NCBI GenBank assembly: GCA_964435235.1
Contig: CAYSXZ010000041.1
Location: 1-13,682, forward strand
Source of the DNA: JAVZJR01 sp964435235
GTDB taxonomy: Archaea > Micrarchaeota > Micrarchaeia > Anstonellales > Bilamarchaeaceae
Direction: 5' to 3'
DNA length: 13,682 nucleotides
Shown here: in pieces, positions 1 to 7,983 of the stretch
How positions within the stretch are numbered: the first letter of the stretch is position 1
How the letters are laid out: each line of letters starts with the position of its first letter
Notes under the pieces: model-generated
Database searches by the model: none
Seen by the model: the letters and a program-made list of their open reading frames with translations, nothing else
Told to the model about the DNA's origin: nothing
Made by a program: the position numbers and the translations under genes

Positions 1-3000
1 GAAGAACAAAGACAAAATTGGAAATCGGCAATGGACAATGCGCTTGATGCGCTTGAAATAAGCATTGAAAAATCAGATGAAAAGGTAGAAAAGACGAGAG
101 AAGTATTCTCTGATTTGAGTCATGCCGGAATATGCGACGAGGATTATAGATGGAAGCCGAACGATGCATGTCGCAATCTTTCCACCGCGATTGAAATAGT
201 TAATAGCGGCACGCTCGAGGGGTCTTATGGAAAAATAAATATTCTACATAAATATTACCATATATTGAACGATCAATTATGGAATGATCTTCCGAATACA
301 ACCCTTTACTATCCTATGATGGAGTTGGTATGGAGCAAAGGTGGAATATTAGAAACATATAACACTCTTGTTGAAACAGGAAAAAATGCAAAAATCGAAG
401 CAGTAAATATTTATAATATATATAAATATGACGTAGAAAGCGCCAAAGAATCGGTAGATAGAAGATATTCTGATTTAAAGAAAGAACAACTTGAAAAAAT
501 AGATGTTCCTGTAGCTCAGGAGGAAGAGATAAATCTACTGAGTCGGGGAACTATTGCAGAACGATATGAAATATTAACGGATGAGAAGGAGGGCGCCGAG
601 AAGCTTTATGAATACTCTAAACACGTTTTTTCTGATAAGGAGAGGGAAGGCTATCTTAAATATGCAACCATAAATATGTCTGCTGCTAAAGAAAGATACG
701 AATTCTTAGGGCAGGCAATGGATCTTCTACTTGATGATGCGCGCAAAGTAGTCGAGGACGCACGAAGCGAAGCACGGGAGAAAATACATTTAGCAGAATC
801 TAAGGAGTCTGTTATGGGAAGCGCGGGAAAAGAGATGCTTAAGAATGCAAAGAGTGAATTCGAAAAAGGTGAACGGGCGGCGCCTCTCGGCTCCAAATAC
901 AGTTATTATATAAAAGCTGCTCAGTTTGCGTCTGCAGCAGTTTTAGAAAAATCCTTTGAAAATGAAGCCGATATTCAAATAAAGATAGCAGAGATAGAAG
1001 ATCTCCTTAAAAGAGCGGAGCAAGATGGCATAAATGTTGCAAGTGAGAGGGCAGAACTTGAAATGCTTTCGAATAACAGAGACGTTCCGAATATTCTCTC
1101 CAGATTAGACTCGCTTAAAAAAAGAATAATTGAAAAGGCGAGCATAACGTTCGGTGATATTGAAAATCAGCACACGCAACTCTTGGAAAAACTGAAGCTT
1201 GCAGGAACAGAAGACCTTCTAGAAGAAATGCGCGAGACAGAAGCCGGCCTATTTGTGGATGGAAAAATAGATTATGAAAAGGCTCTTGGAAAACTTAGGT
1301 GGCTGCGCTCAAAATACGATTCAATTGAAGAAACACTTGAAGAAGATTTAAAGGCATTAGACAAATTAGTTGCGAATTCAATAATTACAGATACTTCATT
1401 GATTATCGGAAGAGTGAAGATAGACGAACCGACCAGATTCTCGTTTAATGTGATATTTAGAAATACAAAAGATTACTACGGCGAAGACGTGACAGTATCT
1501 GTTGATATAAGCGGAAAATTCAACTTCGGATATTCGGATATCACGGAAGGCAGAGAAGATATTAGTGGGTTGCAGGTACAGGGAAACAGGTTATTGATAA
1601 CCTTAAAATCCATAGGGCCTTACGAAACAAAATCCATAACATTTGAGAAATCCGATGTTTTGGCGAGAAGACTTAGCGAGACAAAAAGCGGGATTGGGCT
1701 TGGAGACGGCTCTGCACGTGTTACAGAAAAAACAGTCTTCGACCTTTTGGTGGATGACGCTTATGTAGAGGTGCCCGAGAGCAGTGCAGTGAGTGTAACC
1801 ATAGATGGTTTAAGTGCAAGCCGGCCGCTTTCAAAGGGAGTGCACACCCTAAATAGGACATATATTTTGGAAGACGCATACGATGAAGAAAGAGAACTGA
1901 CGACAGCAGTCACGCCGACCGGTACGGGAATGACAGTTATTCATTCTATAACAATAATACCAAACATAGATTTGAACAGCGTTCCGGTCTTTATAGACTT
2001 TGGAGGTAGACAGTACATCTCTGACATTTATGTCGAATGCGGAAGATACGATTGCGAAGTGAGCAATGAAGGAGTGGAGATCTTTAATCTTATGAAGGAC
2101 TTACCAGCTACAATGACAGTGAGTTATTCAATAAGTAATCTCAGTAACTATGTCAACGATGAATTGAAAAGGTATGAAAATAGTACAACTGAACCAGAGA
2201 TAGGCAACCTTCTAAATGAGGCAAAGACCCTTGCTGTGGCTGGGAATTATCAGGCAGCATTACAGAAAATAGAAGAATTAAAGAAGAAAAATTCAGAACT
2301 GGAAAAGAGCAAGTCAAAGCTCATGCGTGAATATTCCGAATTGATTAGGTCCATCAACAGAGAGCTTGCAGATCTCGACGCTGCTATTAATAAAGCAGAG
2401 CAATTAAACGTAACCAACTCTTCGCTCATAGATAGATTCAAAGCAAGGAAAACAGAAATTTCTAGTGTAATCGAACAATATGACAACATAAGTTCATCGA
2501 CCTCTATCTCAGAGCTGGAGGAAGCAATAGAACAGCTTAAGAAAATCGATAAGAAATGGTTAGGAAAGGAAATAACCTCTTTCAAGAATGACGCAGTAAA
2601 ACAATTGAACAACTATAGAAAGAACCTTGCTGGGTTTGAAAATGATAGCGTGAATGATTTACTTGAGCTTCTCGAACACGACATAAACGTTCTTGCAGCC
2701 ACTGAAAAGGCAGAAAGCGCAGTGCAGGTGTTATCAGATCTAAAAATGCTAGAAGAGATGCGTAATCAACTCGAAGAATCCATCGGAATACAAAAAGAAG
2801 AACTAAAACTACTCTTCCAGTCTCTCAAAGAGAGCACAGAAGAAATACTCTCTATTTATTCGCGAGAATCTAAAAACGCAAAGGGGACATCAGCAGAACA
2901 ACTCTTTACAATAAACGAAAATTCAGTAAGCAGATTGATTTCAAGCATTCAAAATGAAATCGCAACAAAAGACGTACCATACATAAAAAACAAACTGAAG

Positions 3001-3381
3001 GAATTAGAAAAAATGAAAGATAGCATGGAGAAGATACTAAACGCGGAGAAAAACCAAGCAGAAGAAAAGTTGATAAGTATAAAGAGTGTTTTTTCGGAGA
3101 AAAAAGACTACATATCAGAAAATGATAGGAATGTTATAGCAGACGAGATAACTCAGATGGAGCAGCTTATAGGGGCAGGCCAGAACGCAAACGCCCTGCG
3201 AAAAGGGGATGCTATAATAGCAAAGATAAACAGCGCCCAAAAGGGAAGCAGTAATTTTGCTCTCCTTCTACTTGCTTCTGTTCTTGTAGTCATTATAGCA
3301 ATAATATACATAATAAAACAACAGCATGAAAGGAAGCCGAAGATAAAGCTACAAAAGGATGATGTAAGCGAAGAAAGGTAA
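1..3381 (+). CDS. Large coiled-coil surface protein, C-terminally membrane anchored (5' partial)
   Basis: The reading frame is open from base 1, so the ATG at 31 is probably internal and the N-terminus, including any signal peptide, lies outside the window. The visible 1126 residues fall into four parts. Residues about 1-460 are charged, helical and Glu/Lys-rich. Residues about 461-715 are beta-rich and Ig-like, with alternating hydrophobic strands and two cysteines in ECGRYDCE. Residues about 720-1078 form a second long coiled coil. One hydrophobic segment (about 1086-1106, FALLLLASVLVVIIAIIYII) is followed by a Lys/Arg-rich tail of about 20 residues. That order suggests most of the chain lies outside the cell, with the short basic tail in the cytoplasm. 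Many N-x-S/T sequons fit a glycosylated archaeal envelope protein. I recognise no named family. A structural or cell-surface role is inference. The gene ends 45 bases before the next ATG, and a TATA-like box lies in that gap. Confidence 0.8.
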   Translation, partial: EEQRQNWKSAMDNALDALEISIEKSDEKVEKTREVFSDLSHAGICDEDYRWKPNDACRNLSTAIEIVNSGTLEGSYGKINILHKYYHILNDQLWNDLPNTTLYYPMMELVWSKGGILETYNTLVETGKNAKIEAVNIYNIYKYDVESAKESVDRRYSDLKKEQLEKIDVPVAQEEEINLLSRGTIAERYEILTDEKEGAEKLYEYSKHVFSDKEREGYLKYATINMSAAKERYEFLGQAMDLLLDDARKVVEDARSEAREKIHLAESKESVMGSAGKEMLKNAKSEFEKGERAAPLGSKYSYYIKAAQFASAAVLEKSFENEADIQIKIAEIEDLLKRAEQDGINVASERAELEMLSNNRDVPNILSRLDSLKKRIIEKASITFGDIENQHTQLLEKLKLAGTEDLLEEMRETEAGLFVDGKIDYEKALGKLRWLRSKYDSIEETLEEDLKALDKLVANSIITDTSLIIGRVKIDEPTRFSFNVIFRNTKDYYGEDVTVSVDISGKFNFGYSDITEGREDISGLQVQGNRLLITLKSIGPYETKSITFEKSDVLARRLSETKSGIGLGDGSARVTEKTVFDLLVDDAYVEVPESSAVSVTIDGLSASRPLSKGVHTLNRTYILEDAYDEERELTTAVTPTGTGMTVIHSITIIPNIDLNSVPVFIDFGGRQYISDIYVECGRYDCEVSNEGVEIFNLMKDLPATMTVSYSISNLSNYVNDELKRYENSTTEPEIGNLLNEAKTLAVAGNYQAALQKIEELKKKNSELEKSKSKLMREYSELIRSINRELADLDAAINKAEQLNVTNSSLIDRFKARKTEISSVIEQYDNISSSTSISELEEAIEQLKKIDKKWLGKEITSFKNDAVKQLNNYRKNLAGFENDSVNDLLELLEHDINVLAATEKAESAVQVLSDLKMLEEMRNQLEESIGIQKEELKLLFQSLKESTEEILSIYSRESKNAKGTSAEQLFTINENSVSRLISSIQNEIATKDVPYIKNKLKELEKMKDSMEKILNAEKNQAEEKLISIKSVFSEKKDYISENDRNVIADEITQMEQLIGAGQNANALRKGDAIIAKINSAQKGSSNFALLLLASVLVVIIAIIYIIKQQHERKPKIKLQKDDVSEER

Positions 3382-3390
3382 ATTCGTCAT

Positions 3391-3400
3391 ATTTTTATAT
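3391..3400 (+). promoter_or_regulatory. TATA-like promoter box for the downstream membrane protein gene
   Basis: The sequence ATTTTTATAT lies in the 45-base gap after the coiled-coil gene. Its centre predicts transcription starting near 3420-3424. That would give a short leader ahead of an ATG at 3445, or an almost leaderless message if ATG 3427 is used. This is position and composition only; no flanking BRE element was firmly recognised. Confidence 0.45.
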
Positions 3401-3444
3401 CTTCTCTTTCTAGTTTAAGTTATCCCATGCATAAAGGTGTAACC

Positions 3445-3999
3445 ATGAATTTCGATTTTAACAAAATTAAGGCAGGAATAACCCTTCCGGTAATGGTTGG
3501 CTTAGCAGTTATCATTATAGGATTTTTTATAACTCTTCTGCTTGCTCTATTAAGCGACCAACCTACTATACAAACCGTGCTCGAACTTTTAAGAAATTTT
3601 GGAAATACCATACTGTCTATTTTAAGTCATATCTTCTTTCTTGCCCTTTTCGTTTGGGCTGGGTACAGAACAGCAAAAAAATATAGGGGGGATGTGGTGG
3701 AAGCAGGGATAGCTGGCGCACTTTCATATGCGGTCTTGGCCTTGATAAATCTCTTTTTTGATTTATTGAACGCAGTTCTACAGATAACAGGTATGCTCAG
3801 TGTTGCTCCGGCCGGAGGAATAAGCGGTAGCGCATACGAAGATGTAGTCGTTTATCTTTTGGGAGATACCTTTTCCGGGCCTGCTGGGATTGCGGCTCTC
3901 CTATGCTGCGGCTTTGGTAGAATACCAATTGGTATGTTGGCGAATTTCATCGTAGGCGCTGTAGGTGGTCTCATAGGAGGTTCATCTAAGGCAGTATAG
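3445..3999 (+). CDS. Small multi-pass membrane protein of unknown function
   Basis: From ATG 3445 this is a 184-residue hydrophobic protein. Probable membrane segments are at residues 12-36, 54-74 and 86-110, with one or two more in the Gly/Ala-rich stretch 145-180. Short basic loops such as YRTAKKYRGD separate them. The Gly-rich C-terminal hydrophobic region (GAVGGLIGGS) resembles that of small archaeal membrane proteins such as the DUF5518 type, but I cannot assign a family. I chose ATG 3445 because GGTG sits seven bases upstream. ATG 3427 in the same frame would add six residues and lacks a ribosome binding site, but would suit a leaderless message from the TATA-like box at 3391-3400. The gene stands between the surface protein and nrdJ with no obvious functional tie to either. 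Confidence 0.7.
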   Translation: MNFDFNKIKAGITLPVMVGLAVIIIGFFITLLLALLSDQPTIQTVLELLRNFGNTILSILSHIFFLALFVWAGYRTAKKYRGDVVEAGIAGALSYAVLALINLFFDLLNAVLQITGMLSVAPAGGISGSAYEDVVVYLLGDTFSGPAGIAALLCCGFGRIPIGMLANFIVGAVGGLIGGSSKAV

Positions 4000-4098
4000 C
4001 ACATAGTTAATGTAAATAGTAAAATGGGTAAACCGTAGATACTTCGATAATCTCTATATTTTTATTTGTTTTGTCAGAAATAGTTAAGCTCTAGTGGG

Positions 4099-4110
4099 AT
4101 TTATTTTTGA
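4099..4110 (+). promoter_or_regulatory. Possible TATA box upstream of nrdJ
   Basis: ATTTATTTTTGA predicts transcription starting near 4130, leaving a short leader that contains the AGGTGA ribosome binding site. A rival box, TATATTTTTATT at about 4055-4066, would give a leader of about 65 bases. The 150-base gap between the membrane protein gene and nrdJ holds nothing else I can name. I see neither a cobalamin riboswitch nor an NrdR-type palindrome, either of which might have been expected before a B12-dependent reductase gene. Confidence 0.3.
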
Positions 4111-4138
4111 ATAAATTCTTTCATGATAATCTTTTTTT

Positions 4139-4144
4139 AGGTGA
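4139..4144 (+). promoter_or_regulatory. Ribosome binding site that fixes the nrdJ start
   Basis: AGGTGA matches the 16S rRNA anti-Shine-Dalgarno sequence and ends five bases before ATG 4150. A GTG at 4141 opens the same frame but lies inside this motif, so it is unlikely to be the start codon. Confidence 0.65.
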
Positions 4145-4149
4145 ATATA

Positions 4150-6291
4150 ATGGCAATTAAGAAAATAATGAAGAGAGACGGGAAGATTGTTGATTTCGAC
4201 AGAGAGAAGATAGTTAACGCAATCTTTAAGGCTGCGCAATCTGTTGGAGGAAGCGATAGAAAAGAGGCTGAGAGGGTTGCTGATTTTGCCATACAACTTT
4301 TAAACGAAAAATATAAAGAAGAAATTCCAACCGTAGAAGACATCCAAGACATCGTAGAGAAGGCGCTTATAGAAAAAGGCCATGCGACGACTGCAAAATC
4401 ATACATAATTTATAGACATAGAAAAAACGTTGAGAGAGAAATGAAAAAAATTCTTGGTGTGAGCGATGATTTGAAACTTCCACTTAATTCCATACAGGTT
4501 CTCGAAAGAAGATATCTTCTCAAAGACAATACTGGAAAGGTCATAGAAACCCCCAGCCAATTATTTCACAGGGTGGCGAGGTTTATAGCATCAAATGAAA
4601 CTAGGTATGGTGCAGATGAAAAGACGGTTCGATACTACGAGCAGGCTTTCTATCAAATAATGACAAATTTTGAATTCTTGCCTAATTCTCCGACGCTGAT
4701 GAATGCTGGGACAGATTTGGGTCAGCTTGCCGCATGCTTTGTCCTTCCTGTATACGATGATATCCCAGCAATATTTGACGCTGTTAAGTATACGGCAATA
4801 ATTCACAAGAGTGGTGGCGGTACTGGCTTCTCATTTTCGCGCTTAAGACCAAAAGGAGACTTCGTGAAAAGCACTGCCGGTGTGGCTTCTGGTCCATTAT
4901 CCTTTATGCGAATATTCGATGTGGCAACCGAAGTCGTAAAGCAGGGCGGTAAACGGCGTGGCGCAAACATGGGCGTTCTTGCTGTATCTCATCCAGACAT
5001 CGAAGATTTCATAGGCATAAAACAGACACCAGGTGTTCTAGAAAATTTTAACATCAGCGTAGCAGTTGACGACAAATTCATGCAGGCAGTAGAGAAAAAT
5101 GAAGAGTATGCTCTCATAAATCCTAGAAATGGGGAGATTGTGAGGAAGATAAATGCAAGAAGCTTATTCAAACTTATTGCATATAGCGCATGGAAGTCTG
5201 GAGAGCCTGGACTTCTTTATATTGATACTATAAACCGAGCAAACCCAACTCCGAAATTTCCAATAACCGCTACGAATCCATGCGGTGAGGTCCCGATGCC
5301 GGATTACGAATCATGCAATCTCGGAAGCATAAACCTTGAAAGATTTGTCGACATGGACTGGACAAAAGGGAACTGGAAGAAGAAAATCAATTGGGAGAGA
5401 TTAAGATATGTAGTTCGTCTTGCAGTTCAATTCCTTGATAATGTAATCGATCTGAATAAATACCCCATCCCAGAAATAAAAGAAAGAAGCCACTACCACA
5501 GAAGAATGGGGCTTGGTGTGATGGGCTTCGCAAAAATGCTAGTTAAAATTGGTGTAAGATACGACTCACCAGAAGCCATCGAAATTGCAGAGGAAACAAT
5601 GAAGTTTATAACAAATGAAGCGAGAAAGATGAGCCACGAACTCGGAAGAGCTAGAGGTTCCTTCCCTGGTTTTAAGGATAGCATCTGGGCAAATAAATAC
5701 GATGCTATGAGAAATGCAACCGTGACTTCCATCGCACCAACCGGAACCATATCTATGATAGCAAACACATCGAGTGGTATAGAACCAATGTTTGCGCTTG
5801 CTTACATCAAAAACGTTATGGATGGAACAAAACTCTATTATTCGGATGAAGTTTTTGAGCATGTTCTAAAAATCAGAGGACTTTATACGCCAGAGCTGAT
5901 GCAGGAAGTTATAGACAACGGGAGCATACAGCACATGGAAGAAATACCAAAAGAGCTCAAGAATGTGTTTGTAGTTGCTTACGATATTAATCCGGAAGAT
6001 CATGTTAAGATGCAGGCCGCATTTCAAAAACATACCGATCTCGCTGTGAGTAAGACGATAAACCTGCCAGCCGAGGCATCGGTCGAAGACGTGGAGAGCG
6101 CTTATATACAAGCGTGGAAACTTGGTTGCAAAGGTATAACGATATACAGGGAAGGGAGCAGGGGAATTGGCGTTCTTTCAAAAGTTAAGAAATCTGAAAA
6201 GCCAAAGCCTTCAGAAAGCGAGACTCTTCCGGTAAGGCCAAAAGAAAGTCTCGATGAAAAGCTTCAAAAAGTTGCAGCAATAAATAAATAA
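4150..6291 (+). CDS. nrdJ: Adenosylcobalamin-dependent (class II) ribonucleotide reductase
   Basis: This 713-residue enzyme reduces ribonucleotides to deoxyribonucleotides using a thiyl radical generated from adenosylcobalamin. An N-terminal ATP-cone (about residues 1-95, opening KRDGKIVDFDREKIVNAIFK) is the usual allosteric nucleotide site. The catalytic barrel follows. C196 in AACFVLP and C389 in SCNLGSINL are the expected redox pair, and C378 in NPCGE is the radical cysteine, with N376 and E380 beside it. The spacing of 11 between C378 and C389, and the NPCGE form, match class II enzymes such as Thermotoga NrdJ rather than class I. APTGTISMIA and SSGIEP are further family motifs. The only other cysteine is C660 in LGCKG, so the cysteine-rich tail common in large NrdJ proteins is absent; the chain ends in a Lys/Pro-rich stretch. 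fbp follows 36 bases later and may share the transcript. Confidence 0.93.
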   Translation: MAIKKIMKRDGKIVDFDREKIVNAIFKAAQSVGGSDRKEAERVADFAIQLLNEKYKEEIPTVEDIQDIVEKALIEKGHATTAKSYIIYRHRKNVEREMKKILGVSDDLKLPLNSIQVLERRYLLKDNTGKVIETPSQLFHRVARFIASNETRYGADEKTVRYYEQAFYQIMTNFEFLPNSPTLMNAGTDLGQLAACFVLPVYDDIPAIFDAVKYTAIIHKSGGGTGFSFSRLRPKGDFVKSTAGVASGPLSFMRIFDVATEVVKQGGKRRGANMGVLAVSHPDIEDFIGIKQTPGVLENFNISVAVDDKFMQAVEKNEEYALINPRNGEIVRKINARSLFKLIAYSAWKSGEPGLLYIDTINRANPTPKFPITATNPCGEVPMPDYESCNLGSINLERFVDMDWTKGNWKKKINWERLRYVVRLAVQFLDNVIDLNKYPIPEIKERSHYHRRMGLGVMGFAKMLVKIGVRYDSPEAIEIAEETMKFITNEARKMSHELGRARGSFPGFKDSIWANKYDAMRNATVTSIAPTGTISMIANTSSGIEPMFALAYIKNVMDGTKLYYSDEVFEHVLKIRGLYTPELMQEVIDNGSIQHMEEIPKELKNVFVVAYDINPEDHVKMQAAFQKHTDLAVSKTINLPAEASVEDVESAYIQAWKLGCKGITIYREGSRGIGVLSKVKKSEKPKPSESETLPVRPKESLDEKLQKVAAINK

Positions 6292-6314
6292 TATCAAAAA
6301 TGTTCTTTTAATTT

Positions 6315-6320
6315 AGGAGG
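6315..6320 (+). promoter_or_regulatory. Strong Shine-Dalgarno site of fbp
   Basis: AGGAGG lies seven bases before ATG 6328 and is the best ribosome binding site in the window. It favours 6328 over the second ATG at 6334. Because it lies within the 36-base gap after nrdJ, it suggests efficient independent translation of fbp within a shared message. Confidence 0.7.
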
Positions 6321-6327
6321 TTTTAAT

Positions 6328-7440
6328 ATGAATATGAAGATTACAGTAAGCATCATAAAAGCAGATATTGGTGGATATCCTGGGCATTGTTCCGTACATC
6401 CTAAGCTTAGAGAGCTTGCTTCCAGACAACTTGAATCTGCAAAAAGAAATGGTCTTCTAATAGATTATTTTGTTGCAATGTGCGGAGATGACTTAGAGTT
6501 GATCATGACGCACACAAAAGGAGAAGACAACAGAGAGGTACACGAACTTGCATGGAACACATTTAAAGAATGCGCTAAATTAGCGAGCGAACTCAAGTTA
6601 TATGGTGCCGGGCAGGATCTTTTGGTCGATGCCTTTTCTGGCAATGTAAGAGGGTTAGGTCCAGGAGTCGCAGAAATGGAATTTACTGAGAGAAAGGCAG
6701 AACCAATAGTATGCATTCTAATGGATAAAACAGATCCTGGTGCGTTTAATCTCCCTATATTCAAGATGTTTGCAGATCCATTCAATACTGCCGGATTAGT
6801 CATCGATCCGAGCATGCATAATGGATTCAAATTTGAAGTACTCGATATTTATAATAACAAAAAAGTTATCTTAGAGACACCGAACGAACTTTACGATCTC
6901 CTTGCATTAATCGGCGCAAAGAGCAAATATGTTGTAAAACGCGTTTATCCGAAAGATGGTGGAAAGCTTCCTGCGGATGAGCCCGTTGCAGTTGTAAGTA
7001 GCGAAAAACTCTACCAGATAGCAGGCGAGTACGTTGGAAAGGACGATCCAGTCGGGATCGTAAGGGCACAATCAGGTCTTCCAGCTCTTGGCGAGGTTCT
7101 TGAACCATTTTCCTTTCCACATTTAGTTGCGGGATGGATGCGTGGTTCTCACAATGGTCCGCTTATGCCAGTTTCTATGGAAGATGCGACGCCATCAAGA
7201 TTCGATGGCCCGCCAAGAGTTGTAGCCCTAGGTTTTCAACTTGCAAACGGAAAGCTTATTGGGCCTGTAGATTTATTGAAGGACAAGGCATTCGATGAAG
7301 CAAGGAAGAAAGCAAACAAAGTAGCTAATTATATGAGAAGACACGGTCCTTTCGAACCGCATAGACTCTCACCGGACGAGATGGAGTACACTACGCTTCC
7401 AAAAGTTCTCGAAAAGCTAAAAAACAGATTTAAGGAATAG
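6328..7440 (+). CDS. fbp: Fructose-1,6-bisphosphate aldolase/phosphatase (class V, bifunctional)
   Basis: This 370-residue protein is the archaeal gluconeogenic enzyme that condenses dihydroxyacetone phosphate with glyceraldehyde-3-phosphate, then dephosphorylates the product to fructose-6-phosphate. The N-terminus IIKADIGGYPGH carries the family's metal ligands D13 and H20. GDDLELIMTH supplies D54 and D55, and DKTDPGAFN near residue 133 is a further metal-binding segment. The lid motif EYVGKDDP places Y235 and K238 at the spacing of the aldolase residues known from the Sulfolobus enzyme (Tyr229 and Schiff-base Lys232), so both activities should be intact. Length is normal for the family. The enzyme should be cytosolic and Mg-dependent. 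It suggests that the cell makes sugars from trioses. It is preceded by nrdJ and followed eight bases later by a DUF192 gene, an arrangement that looks like an operon without an obvious common pathway. Confidence 0.96.
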   Translation: MNMKITVSIIKADIGGYPGHCSVHPKLRELASRQLESAKRNGLLIDYFVAMCGDDLELIMTHTKGEDNREVHELAWNTFKECAKLASELKLYGAGQDLLVDAFSGNVRGLGPGVAEMEFTERKAEPIVCILMDKTDPGAFNLPIFKMFADPFNTAGLVIDPSMHNGFKFEVLDIYNNKKVILETPNELYDLLALIGAKSKYVVKRVYPKDGGKLPADEPVAVVSSEKLYQIAGEYVGKDDPVGIVRAQSGLPALGEVLEPFSFPHLVAGWMRGSHNGPLMPVSMEDATPSRFDGPPRVVALGFQLANGKLIGPVDLLKDKAFDEARKKANKVANYMRRHGPFEPHRLSPDEMEYTTLPKVLEKLKNRFKE

Positions 7441-7448
7441 GCCGTTCT

Positions 7449-7913
7449 ATGGAAATTTATAAAGAACCGTTCTTTTTTCTCATTATTTTTTTCTTTATCA
7501 TTTTAATTTTCTTTCTTTACACGCAGTTTAATCTCAATAAAAAACAAATAACAATTATTAATAGCAGAGGGGAAAATATAATCGTGACTGTAGAGCTAGC
7601 AAACGACCCCATAAAACGTGCTAGGGGTTTGATGTTTAGGCCAGCACTTGGTAAAAACGAAGGAATGCTTTTTGTGTTCAATAAGCCTGGAAGATATAAA
7701 TTTTGGATGCTCAATACAACCATTCCGCTCGATGCTATATTCTTTGATGAAAACGGCACAGTTGTTGATATTATAACAATGGAGCCGTGCAATACAGTAA
7801 ACTGCCCTGTTTACACCTCTAATGCCGAGGCACTTTATGTCTTGGAAGTAAAACAAGGTTTTTCTGTTGCAAATAAGATAGAAAGCGGTAAAAGCAGACT
7901 CGTTATAGAATAA
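7449..7913 (+). CDS. Membrane-anchored DUF192 family protein
   Basis: This 154-residue protein begins with a very hydrophobic Phe/Ile-rich segment (about residues 8-25), likely an uncleaved signal anchor. It continues with a complete DUF192 domain (about 33-154). Family hallmarks are RARGLMFRP (57-65), EGMLFVF (71-77), FWMLNTTIPLDAIFFD (85-100) and YVLEVKQG (130-137). DUF192 is a small beta-rich domain of unknown biochemical role, often found exported or membrane anchored in bacteria and archaea. Two cysteines, C114 and C119 in PCNTVNCP, lie in the loop before the last conserved block and could form a disulfide if the domain faces outward. The start lies eight bases after the fbp stop, so co-transcription with fbp is likely. 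The function is unknown. Confidence 0.85.
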   Translation: MEIYKEPFFFLIIFFFIILIFFLYTQFNLNKKQITIINSRGENIIVTVELANDPIKRARGLMFRPALGKNEGMLFVFNKPGRYKFWMLNTTIPLDAIFFDENGTVVDIITMEPCNTVNCPVYTSNAEALYVLEVKQGFSVANKIESGKSRLVIE

Positions 7914-7957
7914 GAAATTAGATGCGATGAAAACAAAACAAATAAAATAATTACTTC

Positions 7958-7967
7958 TTATTTATAA
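7958..7967 (+). promoter_or_regulatory. TATA box for the structured RNA gene
   Basis: TTATTTATAA lies in a very AT-rich 70-base gap after the DUF192 gene. Its centre predicts transcription starting about 7985-7991, essentially at the 5' strand of the terminal helix of the candidate RNA. This supports an independently transcribed RNA gene rather than a processed operon tail. Confidence 0.55.
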
Positions 7968-7983
7968 TCGCTTCTGCTTACTT

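Noticed and set aside
651..896. Open frame on the minus strand within the surface protein gene
   Set aside because: It lies opposite a Glu/Lys-rich coding region, gives Ser/Ala/Arg-rich sequence with no recognisable domain, and has no start signals. The same holds for 2250-2612 minus and 12655-12942 plus.
4000..4149. Cobalamin riboswitch or NrdR box ahead of nrdJ
   Set aside because: The leader is AT-rich and short, with no B12-box-like sequence and no NrdR-type palindrome. The small inverted repeat ATTTAT/ATAAAT at 4099-4116 is explained by AT-rich composition and a probable TATA element.
4141..4149. GTG 4141 as the nrdJ start
   Set aside because: The GTG is part of the AGGTGA ribosome binding site for ATG 4150.
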